Source of the DNA: Elusimicrobiota bacterium
GTDB taxonomy: Bacteria; Elusimicrobiota; Elusimicrobia; UBA1565; UBA9628
Assembly (NCBI GenBank): GCA_016207605.1
Contig: JACQPJ010000057.1
Span: forward strand, 1 to 33,459
Direction: 5' to 3'
DNA: 33,459 nt
The notes under the pieces: generated by a model
The model's input: the letters and a program-made list of their open reading frames with translations, nothing else
Database searches by the model: none
What the model was told of the DNA's origin: nothing
Made by a program: the position numbers and the translations under genes
Part shown: positions 20,481-29,628 of the stretch, one piece after another
Position numbering within the stretch: position 1 is the stretch's first letter
Layout of the letters: the number at the start of each line of letters is the position of its first letter

Positions 20481-20637
20481 AGCACTCATGTCCCAATTCA
20501 ACGCGGGCGGCAATCGTCTCGGCCGGGTTTTGGCGCTCCTGGTCCTGATCGCGGCGGCCGTCGGCGTCCGGCGCCTCGCCTACGGCGTCCGTTCCTGCCC
20601 GCTGGTCGGCCGCTCCTGCTGCAGCGGTTCTAAATAA
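20455..20637 (+). CDS. Small single-TM protein with C-terminal Cys motif (CPLVGRSCC)
   Basis: 60 aa: [60 protein letters not shown]; hydrophobic helix; possible SD ggag; alternative start ATG 20488. Confidence 0.45.
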   Translation: MTDRGGADKALMSQFNAGGNRLGRVLALLVLIAAAVGVRRLAYGVRSCPLVGRSCCSGSK

Positions 20638-21832
20638 ACGCCGCGACGGCGTCGCCGACGATCCGGAAGGCGGCCTCGGCCTGAGCCTTGGTCAAAATGA
20701 GCGGCGGAGCCAGGCGCACGGTGCGCTCGTGGGTGTCCTTGGCGAGCAGGCCGCGGCGCATGAGGTCTTCCACGAGCGGACGGACGGGGACCGAGAATTC
20801 CAGGGCGAGCATGAGGCCGCGGCCGCGGACTTCCTTGAGCTTGGGATGGCGCAGGGTTTTTAGGCGGCCGAGCAGGTAGGCGCCAGTCCGCGCTGCTTTT
20901 TGGGGCAGCTTCTCGCCAACGATTACGTTTAAGGCGGCCTCGCCGATCGCGCAGGCCAGCGGGTTCCCCCCGAAAGTCGAGCCGTGCGTCCCGGGGGTCA
21001 GCAGATTTAAGACCTCGTCGGAGCCGCAGACCGCGGACACGGGATACAGGCCGCCCGAAAGGGCCTTGCCGAGGATGTAGAGGTCCGGAACGACGCCTTC
21101 GTGTTGGCAGGCGAACATCTTTCCGGTGCGGCCCAGGCCGGTCTGGATCTCGTCGGCGCACATCAGGACGCGGTGTCGGGAGCAGATGTCTCGGACCGCC
21201 TTGAGCCAGCCGTCGGGCGGCAGGACGACGCCGCCCTCGCCTTGGATCGGCTCGAAAAGAAAAGCGACCGCGTTTGGGCCGATCGCGCGCTCCAGGGCCG
21301 AGGCGTCGCCGAAGGGGACGCTTATAAAGCCGGGCGTGGCGGGACCGAAACCCTCGCGGGAGCCGGGGTCCGAGGAGAAGCCGACGATGGTGGTGGTGCG
21401 GCCGTGGAAGTTGCCCTCGCAGACGACGATCTCGGCGCGGTCGGGCGCGACGGCCTTGACTCGGTATCCCCACAGGCGCATGGCTTTGATGGCGGTCTCG
21501 ACGGCCTCCGCTCCCGAGTTCATCGGGAGGGCGCGCTCCATGCCCGTCAGGGCGCAGAGCTTTTTTAGGAACGGCCCAAGCCGGTCGTTGTGGAAGGCCC
21601 GGGAGGGCAGCGCCAGCCGCCCGAGCTGGGCCTTGGCCGCCGCGACGATCCGGGGATGGCCGTGCCCCTGGTTGACGGCCGAGTAGGCGGAAAGGAAGTC
21701 GAAGTAGCGCCGTCCCTCCGCGTCCCAGACGAAAGGGCCCCTGCCGCGGGAGAGGACGACGGGCAAGGGATGGTAATTGGGGGCGCAATACCTTTCGACG
21801 AGGGCGATCGAGCGCGAGGTTGCAGGGGGCAT
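20630..21832 (-). CDS. rocD: Ornithine aminotransferase (class III aminotransferase)
   Basis: [38 protein letters not shown]...[12 protein letters not shown]...[16 protein letters not shown]...[13 protein letters not shown]...[13 protein letters not shown]. Confidence 0.92.
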   Translation of the reverse strand: MPPATSRSIALVERYCAPNYHPLPVVLSRGRGPFVWDAEGRRYFDFLSAYSAVNQGHGHPRIVAAAKAQLGRLALPSRAFHNDRLGPFLKKLCALTGMERALPMNSGAEAVETAIKAMRLWGYRVKAVAPDRAEIVVCEGNFHGRTTTIVGFSSDPGSREGFGPATPGFISVPFGDASALERAIGPNAVAFLFEPIQGEGGVVLPPDGWLKAVRDICSRHRVLMCADEIQTGLGRTGKMFACQHEGVVPDLYILGKALSGGLYPVSAVCGSDEVLNLLTPGTHGSTFGGNPLACAIGEAALNVIVGEKLPQKAARTGAYLLGRLKTLRHPKLKEVRGRGLMLALEFSVPVRPLVEDLMRRGLLAKDTHERTVRLAPPLILTKAQAEAAFRIVGDAVAAFI

Positions 21833-21850
21833 GTTTCGGCGCCTCCCGGC

Positions 21851-22348
21851 TCACGTTCCGACGCGCCGGTTGAGCTGGGCCAGGCGCTCGACGACGGGCT
21901 GAACGTCGAAGAAGCGTTTCTCGAAATGGAGCAGGGTGGCGTCGTCGATGGGCAGGCGCAGCTGGTAGCGGGGCTCGTCGGGGCTGCGCTCGAACTGGGT
22001 GCCGTAGACTTGCGGCAGGCCCAGTGCCATGAGCAGGCGGTCGAGGCTGGCGGCGGCCAGCCAGCGGGAGGGCCGGTGCCCGTTGACGGCGGCCATGACC
22101 GCGAGGCGGTGAGCCAGAAGGAACTCCTTGGGCTCGGCGCCGTGCTGGAACAGGACGGCGGCGCGGTAGAGGTCGTTGGGGGTGTTGACCTGCCCCTGGC
22201 CGATGAGCTCCAAGGCCTCCCGGCGGCGCTCCAGGTCGCGGCGGGAGAGATCCGCCAGGGCCTGGGGCGAGTCGTAGACCCTCTCGCGCTCCTTTTGATC
22301 CGCGCGGAAGATCTCCTCGAGCTTCAGGTTGTCGGTTTCGGGGGGCAT
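21851..22348 (-). CDS. Conserved hypothetical protein, DUF6624-like
   Basis: 165 aa; pattern NDLYRAAVLFQHGAEPKEFLLAHRLAVMAAVNGHRPSRWLAAASLDRLLMALGLPQVYGTQF resembles DUF6624-type proteins. Confidence 0.55.
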   Translation of the reverse strand: MPPETDNLKLEEIFRADQKERERVYDSPQALADLSRRDLERRREALELIGQGQVNTPNDLYRAAVLFQHGAEPKEFLLAHRLAVMAAVNGHRPSRWLAAASLDRLLMALGLPQVYGTQFERSPDEPRYQLRLPIDDATLLHFEKRFFDVQPVVERLAQLNRRVGT

Positions 22349-22351
22349 GGG

Positions 22352-22891
22352 CTACCTCTGGATCTGGACGTGGCCGATGGAGCGGCGCGGGCGGAGCGCG
22401 CGCGACAGCGAGACGGCGCCCTCCCTCACCATCAGCGTGCTCACCACGATCACGCTGGAGAGGAACAGCGACGCGGCCAGGTTGCCCCGGCGCAGCTCGT
22501 TGCCCATCTCCAGACGGCGCATGAAGCGCAGGAAGAGGCGCAGGGTCAGCGAGATGGTGATCAGGGCCAGCAGGAGCGAGGCCGCCAGGTGGGCCGCGAT
22601 CAGCCCGGCCAGCGCCGCCCAACCGGGTCCCTCGCCGGCGGGCGCGAACACGTCCATCTGGAGCATGCGCAGGGCGGAGTCGGCGCCGACGAGAAGGAAC
22701 TGCGCCGCGCAGAAGAGGATGACCGCAGCCAATAGTCCGGCGGCGACGTTGTTTTTCTTCATCTCCGCCTCGATATCGAAGTCGGCGTTGGCCCGGACGA
22801 AGACGCGGTAGGTGACGTAGACCAGGGGCACGGCGAGGCCGGCCATCAGCAGGCAGTGGAACAAGCCGATCAGGGCACGCGTCGCGATCAT
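22352..22891 (-). CDS. DUF350-like multi-TM membrane protein
   Basis: From ATG at 22891: two-repeat layout with DFDIEAEMKKNNVAAGLLAAVILFCAAQFL and NELRRGNLAASLFLSSVIVVSTLMV. Confidence 0.6.
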   Translation of the reverse strand: MIATRALIGLFHCLLMAGLAVPLVYVTYRVFVRANADFDIEAEMKKNNVAAGLLAAVILFCAAQFLLVGADSALRMLQMDVFAPAGEGPGWAALAGLIAAHLAASLLLALITISLTLRLFLRFMRRLEMGNELRRGNLAASLFLSSVIVVSTLMVREGAVSLSRALRPRRSIGHVQIQR

Positions 22892-22902
22892 GGGGGATTC
22901 TC

Positions 22903-23871
22903 CTAAAAGAACGGATCGATCCGATAGCCTTCCGGCGCGTCGAGCAAAGCGGCGGTCGCGTCGGCGACGCGCCCGGGAGGAATCTGGGCGGGCCCCGCAG
23001 GCTCCAAGAGCACGTATTGGAGGTCGTCGTATTCGACGTAGAGGTCGCCCCTCTCCGGAATCTGCAGCACGGCCATCAGGTAGTGCCCCGGCACCGCCAG
23101 GCCGATCATGCGCATCTGGGGCCAGTTGGAGAGGATGGAGGCCAGCAGGCCGGTCTTCGTGTCGCAGTCCCCCCACCCCAGCAGGAGGGCGGTCAGCGGC
23201 AGCAGGATGCCGCCGGTGTGCTTGCCCTTGTAGACCGCGTCCGGTTCGCGGTAGCGCACGGAGGTCTGCACGAGGGAGAGGGCCGCTCCAATGGTGTCCG
23301 CGGAACGGTAGCGCCGGCGCGCGGCGGCCTGGTCGATGGCGAGGGCCACGGGCTTGAGATGGGGGCCGCTGAAGCGCACGATGCGGGGCATGTCCGCGCG
23401 CGTCACCCCCCCCGCCTCGAGCCGGAAGCCGCGCCGCCCCAGGTAGGCGCGCAGGTCGCGGTCATGGGCCCGCTCGGCGTCGGCGAGGAGAGCGTCCCGT
23501 TGAGCCGACGTCCGGGCGCGCAGGGCGGCCGCGCGAGCCCGGTCGCGCCGACGGAGCAGGGCCTCGACCTCCTCGCTGCGGTAGCCGAAGGCGTCGTTGT
23601 AGCGGCGGAAATCCTTCTCCGGGATGCGATAGGAGACCGTCAGGCGGTCGCGATTAAAATTGACGAAGCCGTAGTGGACGGAGCGTTCCGTCGCGGTCTT
23701 GCGCACGCTCTGGTAGGGGGCTCCCCCGGCGCCGGCCGCTTGCCCAAACAAGGCGACGCCGTCCGCGGTCGGCACGGCCAGGAGGGCCTCCCACGCCGCG
23801 CCCAGACGGACGGCGGCGGCCAAAGAGAGGGCAAGGGCGGGCCCGGCCCAGCGCGGCAGGGGCCAAGACAT
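22903..23871 (-). CDS. Transglutaminase-like (cysteine peptidase fold) protein
   Basis: 322 aa, N-terminal signal/TM segment; GWGDCDTKTGLLASIL (Cys), AVPGHYLMAV (His), VLLEPAGPAQIPPG; layout resembles transglutaminase-like core. Confidence 0.6.
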   Translation of the reverse strand: MSWPLPRWAGPALALSLAAAVRLGAAWEALLAVPTADGVALFGQAAGAGGAPYQSVRKTATERSVHYGFVNFNRDRLTVSYRIPEKDFRRYNDAFGYRSEEVEALLRRRDRARAAALRARTSAQRDALLADAERAHDRDLRAYLGRRGFRLEAGGVTRADMPRIVRFSGPHLKPVALAIDQAAARRRYRSADTIGAALSLVQTSVRYREPDAVYKGKHTGGILLPLTALLLGWGDCDTKTGLLASILSNWPQMRMIGLAVPGHYLMAVLQIPERGDLYVEYDDLQYVLLEPAGPAQIPPGRVADATAALLDAPEGYRIDPFF

Positions 23872-23877
23872 GATCTT

Positions 23878-23886
23878 ATCGTAGCA
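23878..23886 (-). promoter_or_regulatory. Extended -10 element TGCTACGAT upstream of the transglutaminase-like gene
   Basis: On - strand: nuoN TAA, then TGC-TACGAT, AAGATC (6 nt), ATG 23871; no SD. Confidence 0.45.
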
Positions 23887-25296
23887 TTACGGCAGCAGCC
23901 GGGCCGAGGCGCGCACGCCGGCGATGAGGGGCTCCGGGTGGACTCCCAGCAGGAGCACGCCGGCCACGGCCGCGGCCAGGCTGCCGTACACGTAAGGTCC
24001 GACGGCCAGCGCGGCGGGCTCTCCCTTCGCCTCCCGCAGGAACATGCGCTGGGCGATGCGGAAGTAGTAGTAGACGGAGGCCACGCTGTTGAGGACGCCG
24101 ATCACGGCCAAGGCATACTGGCCGGACTCGACGGCCGCGGCGAAGATGTAGAGCTTGCCGATGAAGCCCGCCAAGGGAGGAATCCCGGCCAGCGAGAGAA
24201 GACAGAAAGCCATGGCCAAGGAAAGGCCAAGCGAGCGCTTGGCCAGGCCGTTGAAGGCGTCCAGGCCGTAGCCGCCCTCCCGGCCCACGGCCTGGACCAC
24301 GGCGAAGCAGCCGACGTTCATGGCCGCGTAGACGAAGGAGTAGAACATCGCGCCTTGGAGCCCGAGCGGCGTTCCCACGGCCAAGCCGATCATCAGGTAG
24401 CCGGCCTGGGCGATTGAGGAGTAGGCGAGCAGGCGCTTGACGTCGTTCTGGAAGAAGGCGGTGAAGTTGCCGATGGTCATCGTGAGCGCCGCCAGCAGGC
24501 CCAGGAGCGCCTGGAGCCCGTAGCGGCCGGCCGGGAAAAAAGCTCCGTAAACGCGCAGCAGCAGGGCGAACGTCGCGATCTTCGGCGCGATCGACAGGAA
24601 GGCGGTCACCGGCGTGGGCGCCCCCTCGTAGGCGTCGGGGACCCAGAAGTGCATGGGGGCCAGCGATGCCTTGAAGCCGAAGCCGAGCAGGATTAGCAGG
24701 AGCGAGAGAATGAGCAGGGGGTCGGGCGGCGCGCCCGCGTCGAGGCGCGTGGTGCCCGCGGCGCCGTAATAGAGGGAGATGCCGTAGACCATGACGGCCG
24801 AGGCGAAGGCGCCGAAGAGGAAGTACTTCATGGCGCCCTCGTTGGACTTGGGATGGGAGCGCTCGAAGCCGGCGAGGATGAAGGAGGAGAGAGAGACGAG
24901 CTCCAGGGAGATGAAGATCAGGAGCAGGTCGTGGGCGGCCGTGAGAAGCATGAGGCCGGACACGGAGAGGAGCATCAGCGCCGAGAAGCTCCCGGCTTGG
25001 CGCCGGGGCAGGTCGCGGTAGTCGAGGCTCAGCAGCAGGCAGAGCATCGCGGCGAGCACGGTCGCCGTCTGGAAGAACTGGGAGAACGGGTCGACCGTCC
25101 ACAGCGTCCCCCGGCCGAGGGCGGCTGGGTCGCCCAGGCCCCGGACCAGCAGGCACAGGACGCCCGCGCAGGAGATCCAGGCGAGGTGCGCGAGCCAGCG
25201 CTCCCGCCCTCGGGGCAGGAGCATGTCCGCCAGCAGGATCAGCAGCGCCAAGCCCGCGAGGGCGAGGGCGGGCGTCAGCAGGGACAGGTTGAGCAT
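23887..25296 (-). CDS. nuoN: NADH-quinone oxidoreductase subunit N
   Basis: Multi-TM; SSFILAGFERSHPKSNEGAMKYFLFGAFASAVMVYGISLYYG; LLAYSSIAQAGYLMIGL. Confidence 0.95.
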   Translation of the reverse strand: MLNLSLLTPALALAGLALLILLADMLLPRGRERWLAHLAWISCAGVLCLLVRGLGDPAALGRGTLWTVDPFSQFFQTATVLAAMLCLLLSLDYRDLPRRQAGSFSALMLLSVSGLMLLTAAHDLLLIFISLELVSLSSFILAGFERSHPKSNEGAMKYFLFGAFASAVMVYGISLYYGAAGTTRLDAGAPPDPLLILSLLLILLGFGFKASLAPMHFWVPDAYEGAPTPVTAFLSIAPKIATFALLLRVYGAFFPAGRYGLQALLGLLAALTMTIGNFTAFFQNDVKRLLAYSSIAQAGYLMIGLAVGTPLGLQGAMFYSFVYAAMNVGCFAVVQAVGREGGYGLDAFNGLAKRSLGLSLAMAFCLLSLAGIPPLAGFIGKLYIFAAAVESGQYALAVIGVLNSVASVYYYFRIAQRMFLREAKGEPAALAVGPYVYGSLAAAVAGVLLLGVHPEPLIAGVRASARLLP

Positions 25297-25297
25297 C

Positions 25298-26746
25298 TCA
25301 CTGTCCCAGCATGCGCGCGAGGGTCGCGTTCATGAGGTCCAAGGGCCACTTGGGATAGACGCCGAACCAGATCATCAGCGCGGCCAGGGGCAGGACCGAG
25401 ACGAGCTCCCGGGTCGTCATGTCCTGCAGGCCCGCCCACTTCTCGTTGAGGGCCCCCAGGAAGACCTTCTGGATCATGCGCAGGAAAAAGGCGGCCGTCG
25501 CGATCACGCCGAGGACCGAGATGACGGTCTGCCACTTCCAGGATGGGAAAGCGCCGAGGAAACACAGGAACTCCCCCACGAAGCCCGAGAGCCCCGGCAG
25601 TCCTAGGGAGGCGAAGCTGGCGAGCATCATCAGCCCCGCGTAGACCGGCAGCTTGAGCGCCAAGCCCCCGAAGGCCGAAAGGTCACGCGTGTGGGCGCGG
25701 TCGTAGATCACGCCGACCAGGAGGAAGAGGGCCCCGGTGATGACGCCGTGGTTGATCATCTGGAGGACGGCGCCGGCGAAGCCGGCGGCCGACATCCCGG
25801 CGATGCCCAGCAGGCAGTAGCCCATATGGTTGACCGAGGAGTAGGCCACCATCTTCTTCATGTCGGTCTGCGCCATCGCGCAGAGAGCGCCGTAGACGAT
25901 GTTGACGACCGCGATCAGGACCAAGGCCGGGAGGAACCAGCGGAACCCGGCGGGAACGATCTGGTAGCAGAGCCGCAACAGGCCGTAGACGCCCATCTTG
26001 AGCAGGACGGCGGCCAGGATCACCGAGATCGGGGTCGGGGCCTCCACGTGCGCCAGCGGCAGCCAGGTGTGGAACGGGAAGGCCGGGATCTTGATCGCCA
26101 CCCCGAAGTAGAGGCCCAGGAAGACCAGGCTCTGGAAGCGGGGATCCCACCCGGCCTGCGCCCGCATCAGCTCGAGGATGTCGAAGGTGTGCGGGACAGC
26201 GCGGAAATACAGGGCCAGGATGGCCAGGAGCATGAACACGGAGCCCGACAGCGTGTACAGGAAGAACTTGATGGCGGCAAACTCCTTGCGCGGCCCTCCC
26301 CAGATGCCGATGAGAAAGTACATGGGGACCAGCGTGAGCTCCCAGAAGACGTAGAAGAGCACCAGGTCGAGGGCGCAGAACACCCCGAGCATGCCGACCT
26401 CGAGCAGGAGGAACCAAAAGAAGTACTCCTTGAGGCGCGTCTTGATCCCGAGGGAGCCGATGAGCGCGATGAAGCTCATGAGGGTCGTCAGGAGAACCAG
26501 GGGCAGGGAGAGTCCGTCGACGCCGAGGAAGTACTGGATGTTGAGCGAGGGGATCCAGGCGCAGCGCTCCACGAACTGCATCGCCGCCGAGCCGCCGTCG
26601 AAAGGGGCGAGCAGCGCGATGGAGGCGAGCAGAGAGACGCCCGCCGCGGCGAAGCTCACGGCCTGGATGGCCCTCTCCTTTTCCTTGGGGAGCATCAAGA
26701 CGATCAGGGCTCCGGCCAGCGGCGCCCAGGTGATCAGACTCAGCAT
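25298..26746 (-). CDS. nuoM: NADH-quinone oxidoreductase subunit M
   Basis: IQYFLGVDGLSLPLVLLTTLMSF...FYVFWELTLVPMYFLIGIWG...KKMVAYSSVNHMGYCLLGI. Confidence 0.96.
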   Translation of the reverse strand: MLSLITWAPLAGALIVLMLPKEKERAIQAVSFAAAGVSLLASIALLAPFDGGSAAMQFVERCAWIPSLNIQYFLGVDGLSLPLVLLTTLMSFIALIGSLGIKTRLKEYFFWFLLLEVGMLGVFCALDLVLFYVFWELTLVPMYFLIGIWGGPRKEFAAIKFFLYTLSGSVFMLLAILALYFRAVPHTFDILELMRAQAGWDPRFQSLVFLGLYFGVAIKIPAFPFHTWLPLAHVEAPTPISVILAAVLLKMGVYGLLRLCYQIVPAGFRWFLPALVLIAVVNIVYGALCAMAQTDMKKMVAYSSVNHMGYCLLGIAGMSAAGFAGAVLQMINHGVITGALFLLVGVIYDRAHTRDLSAFGGLALKLPVYAGLMMLASFASLGLPGLSGFVGEFLCFLGAFPSWKWQTVISVLGVIATAAFFLRMIQKVFLGALNEKWAGLQDMTTRELVSVLPLAALMIWFGVYPKWPLDLMNATLARMLGQ

Positions 26747-26758
26747 GTCGTTTTCTCC

Positions 26759-28822
26759 TCAGAGCATCAAGAGCATGGCCGCGGCCAGGCCGAAAACGGC
26801 CGCGTACGCCAGATAGACCTGAACTTGTCCGTCCACGACGAGCGCCCGCAGGCCCGCCCCCAGGTCGGCGGCCAGCCCGCCTACTCCGTCGACGGCGGAG
26901 TCGACGAGGTGCACGTCCAAAGCGTTGCCGATCTCGGCGAAGACGCGCGTGAGCAGTCCCCAGCCGTCCACGAAGACGCGGTCGATGACGTTGGCGTCGA
27001 TCCAGAACGCCAGGGCCGCGACCCGGTCGCTGAGCGCCGCCAGCGCGAGGAAGACGTCGTCGAGATACCAGCGCCGGTCCAGCAGGGCGAAGGCGGGACG
27101 CAGCCGCGACTTCAGCAAGTCCGCGATCGGGTAGGTTGGCCCGCGGTACAGCAGGAAGGCGAGGCCGATGGCGCCCAAGACCAGGGCGACCACCGCCGAG
27201 GCCAGAGGCGCGGGCATCTCGGCCTCCTGATGATGGATGGGATGGGCATGATCGGCGGGATGGGCGCGCGCCGCTTCCGGGGCCGCGCTTTGCTCCGGGC
27301 GGGGGGCGGCCTGAGCCGTCTCCGCCGCGGGATGGGCGGCGACGGGCTTGGGCAGCAGGCGCTCGACCAGATGTCCGCGGGACAGCCCGAACCCGGAGAA
27401 GACGGCCAGCAGGGCCAGGACGAGCAGCGGGGCGGTGATCAAGCCCGGCGACTCGTGGGCGTGATGATGGCGGTCGTGGTCGCGGCCCTCCCCCCAGAAG
27501 GTGAGAAAGAAAAGGCGGAACATGTAGAACGCCGTCATGAGGGCGGTGAAGGCGAGCAGGCCGAACATGAGCCGGTTGTGCTCCCAGACCGCCCCCAGGA
27601 TCATGTCCTTGGAGTAGTAGCCGGAGAAGCCCGGCACCCCGGCGATCGCCAGCACCGCGGCGAGCATGGTCAGGAAGGTGACGGGCATCTTCTTGGACAG
27701 GCCCCCCATGAGGCGCATGTCGTTGGTATGCACGGCGTGAATGATCGAGCCCGCCCCGAGGAAGAGAAGAGCCTTGAAGAACGCGTGCGTCGTGAGGTGG
27801 AAGAGGCCGGCCGTGAAGCCGCCGACGCCCAGGGCGCACATCATGAAACCGAGCTGGGAGATGGTCGAGAAGGCCAGCACGCGCTTGATGTCGTAGCTGA
27901 CCAGGGCCATGGCCGCCGCCAGGAAGGCGGTGAGCAGGCCCAGCCAGGCGGCGGCCTCCATGGCGACGGGAGAGGCGAGGAAGACGAAGTAGGTCTTGGC
28001 CACCAGCAGGATGCCGGCCGCCACCATGGTGGCGGCGTGAATGAGCGCCGAGCCGGGGGTGGGGCCCTCCATGGCGTCCGGAAGCCAGATGAAGAGCGGG
28101 GCCTGGGCGGACTTGCCCGCGGCGCCCAGGAGCAGGCCCAGCGCGGCGGCGGTCGCGACCGCCGCCGGCATGTAGCCGTGCTCGAAGAAGAGGCGAATCT
28201 GGCTGAGCTGGAAGGAGCCGGTCTTGGCGTAGAGGAGAAGCAGGGCGACGTAGAGCCCGGAGTCGCCAAGCTTGGTCGTCATGAAGGCCTTTTTCTGCGC
28301 TTCGCACGGCCCCGGGCGCTCGAACCAGAAACCGATGAGGAGGTAGGAGCACAGTCCCATGAGCTCCCAGCAGGCGAAAGTGACGAGGAGGTTGCTCGAG
28401 ACGACCAAGCCGAGCATCGCGGCGGTGAAGAAGGACACGAAGGCGAAGTAGCGCTTGTAGCGCGGGTCGCCGTGCATGTAGGAGACGGAGTAGACCTGGA
28501 CCATCAGGCTGACCAGGGAGACGACCACCAGGAGCACCGCGGCGGGCGCGTCGATGAGAACGCCCACGGGCATGGCGTAGATGAAGGATTTGCCCCCCAG
28601 CGTGGTCGCGAAGGAGAACCATTCCCAGTTCCGCTCGTAGGGCAGGGCCAGCGCTCCGGAGGCAGCGCCTTGGAAGATGGTCCAGGACAGCCCAAGGCAG
28701 ACGGCCATCGCGCCGATGGCGACCCAGGGCATCGGCGAGTGAGGGTCCTCCTTTCCCCCGAAGAGAACGAGCAGGGAGGCCGCGAGCGGGATGAGAGGAA
28801 TGAGGTAGGCGTGCTCGATCAT
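26759..28822 (-). CDS. nuoL: NADH-quinone oxidoreductase subunit L
   Basis: YSVSYMHGDPRYKRYFAFVSFFTAAMLGLVVSSNLLVTFACWELMGLCSYLLIGFW...LIHAATMVAAGILLV. Confidence 0.96.
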   Translation of the reverse strand: MIEHAYLIPLIPLAASLLVLFGGKEDPHSPMPWVAIGAMAVCLGLSWTIFQGAASGALALPYERNWEWFSFATTLGGKSFIYAMPVGVLIDAPAAVLLVVVSLVSLMVQVYSVSYMHGDPRYKRYFAFVSFFTAAMLGLVVSSNLLVTFACWELMGLCSYLLIGFWFERPGPCEAQKKAFMTTKLGDSGLYVALLLLYAKTGSFQLSQIRLFFEHGYMPAAVATAAALGLLLGAAGKSAQAPLFIWLPDAMEGPTPGSALIHAATMVAAGILLVAKTYFVFLASPVAMEAAAWLGLLTAFLAAAMALVSYDIKRVLAFSTISQLGFMMCALGVGGFTAGLFHLTTHAFFKALLFLGAGSIIHAVHTNDMRLMGGLSKKMPVTFLTMLAAVLAIAGVPGFSGYYSKDMILGAVWEHNRLMFGLLAFTALMTAFYMFRLFFLTFWGEGRDHDRHHHAHESPGLITAPLLVLALLAVFSGFGLSRGHLVERLLPKPVAAHPAAETAQAAPRPEQSAAPEAARAHPADHAHPIHHQEAEMPAPLASAVVALVLGAIGLAFLLYRGPTYPIADLLKSRLRPAFALLDRRWYLDDVFLALAALSDRVAALAFWIDANVIDRVFVDGWGLLTRVFAEIGNALDVHLVDSAVDGVGGLAADLGAGLRALVVDGQVQVYLAYAAVFGLAAAMLLML

Positions 28823-28823
28823 A

Positions 28824-29129
28824 TTAGCCCTTGAGGAGGTTGTAGTCCTCGACGTAGACCGTGCCGGCGCCGCGGTAGATGGCCAGCAGGAGGGCCAGGC
28901 CCACGACGACCTCCGCCGCGGCGACCGTGATCGTGAAGAGCGCCAGGGTCTGTCCCGCGACGCCTCCCGGATGGAGGAATCGATCGAAGGCGGCCAGGTT
29001 GAGGTTGGCGGCGTTGAACATGAGCTCGATGGACATCAGGATGCCGATGATGTTGCGCCGCGTCAGCGCCCCGAACAGGCCCACGAGGAAGAGGAGAGCG
29101 GCCACGGCGAGGTAGTGGGCCAGCGTCAC
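28824..29129 (-). CDS. nuoK: NADH-quinone oxidoreductase subunit K
   Basis: GTG start at 29129 within ORF 28824..29222: VTLAHYLAVAALLFLVGLFGALTRRNIIGILMSIELMFNAANLNLAAF; overlaps nuoJ stop. Confidence 0.93.
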   Translation of the reverse strand: MTLAHYLAVAALLFLVGLFGALTRRNIIGILMSIELMFNAANLNLAAFDRFLHPGGVAGQTLALFTITVAAAEVVVGLALLLAIYRGAGTVYVEDYNLLKG

Positions 29130-29626
29130 GGGTTTTCCTCCCCGCCGGAGCGGCAGAAAAAGACAGCGCCGATCAAGGCCGCCAGGAGCGCGAGGGAGAC
29201 CAGCTCGAAGGGCAGGAGGCAATCGCCCAGCATGAGTCGTCCGATGGCGCGCGTGCCGGGCGCGGGAGGCTCCAAGGCGACGATGCCCTCGAAAAAAGCC
29301 GCGACCTTGAACAGGCCCGCGCCCGCGACGACGCAGACGAGCAGGGCCGTGGGCCAGAGGTCGTTGACCTGGCGCAGGTGCAGGTCGGAGGCGCGGCCCA
29401 GAAGCATGACGGCGAAGAGGATGAGAACCGCGATGCCGCTCACATAGACCATGATCTGGGCGGCGAAAAGGAAGTCCGCCCCCAGGCTCGCGAAGAGGCC
29501 CGCCACGCCGGCCAAGGACAGGCCCAGGAACAAGGAGGAGTGCACGGTGTTGCGCAGCGTCACCACGGCCAGCGCCGAGAGAAGCACTAGTCCGGCCAAG
29601 GACCAGAAAACAATAGCCTCAAGCAT
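29126..29626 (-). CDS. nuoJ: NADH-quinone oxidoreductase subunit J
   Basis: From ATG 29626: MLEAIVFWSLAGLVLLSALAVVTLRNTVHSSLFLGLSLAGVAGLFASLGADFLFAAQIMVYVSGIAVLILFAVML. Confidence 0.93.
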   Translation of the reverse strand: MLEAIVFWSLAGLVLLSALAVVTLRNTVHSSLFLGLSLAGVAGLFASLGADFLFAAQIMVYVSGIAVLILFAVMLLGRASDLHLRQVNDLWPTALLVCVVAGAGLFKVAAFFEGIVALEPPAPGTRAIGRLMLGDCLLPFELVSLALLAALIGAVFFCRSGGEENP

Positions 29627-29628
29627 CG

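Noticed and set aside
20580-22622. 680-aa - strand ORF overlapping rocD and the DUF6624-like gene
   Set aside because: Arg/Pro-rich out-of-frame translation; the alternative frame gives a clear aminotransferase.
25691-28834. 1047-aa ORF on + strand antisense to nuoM/nuoL
   Set aside because: Low-complexity E/G/Q/H-rich shadow translation of highly conserved genes on the - strand; a GC-rich codon-bias artefact.
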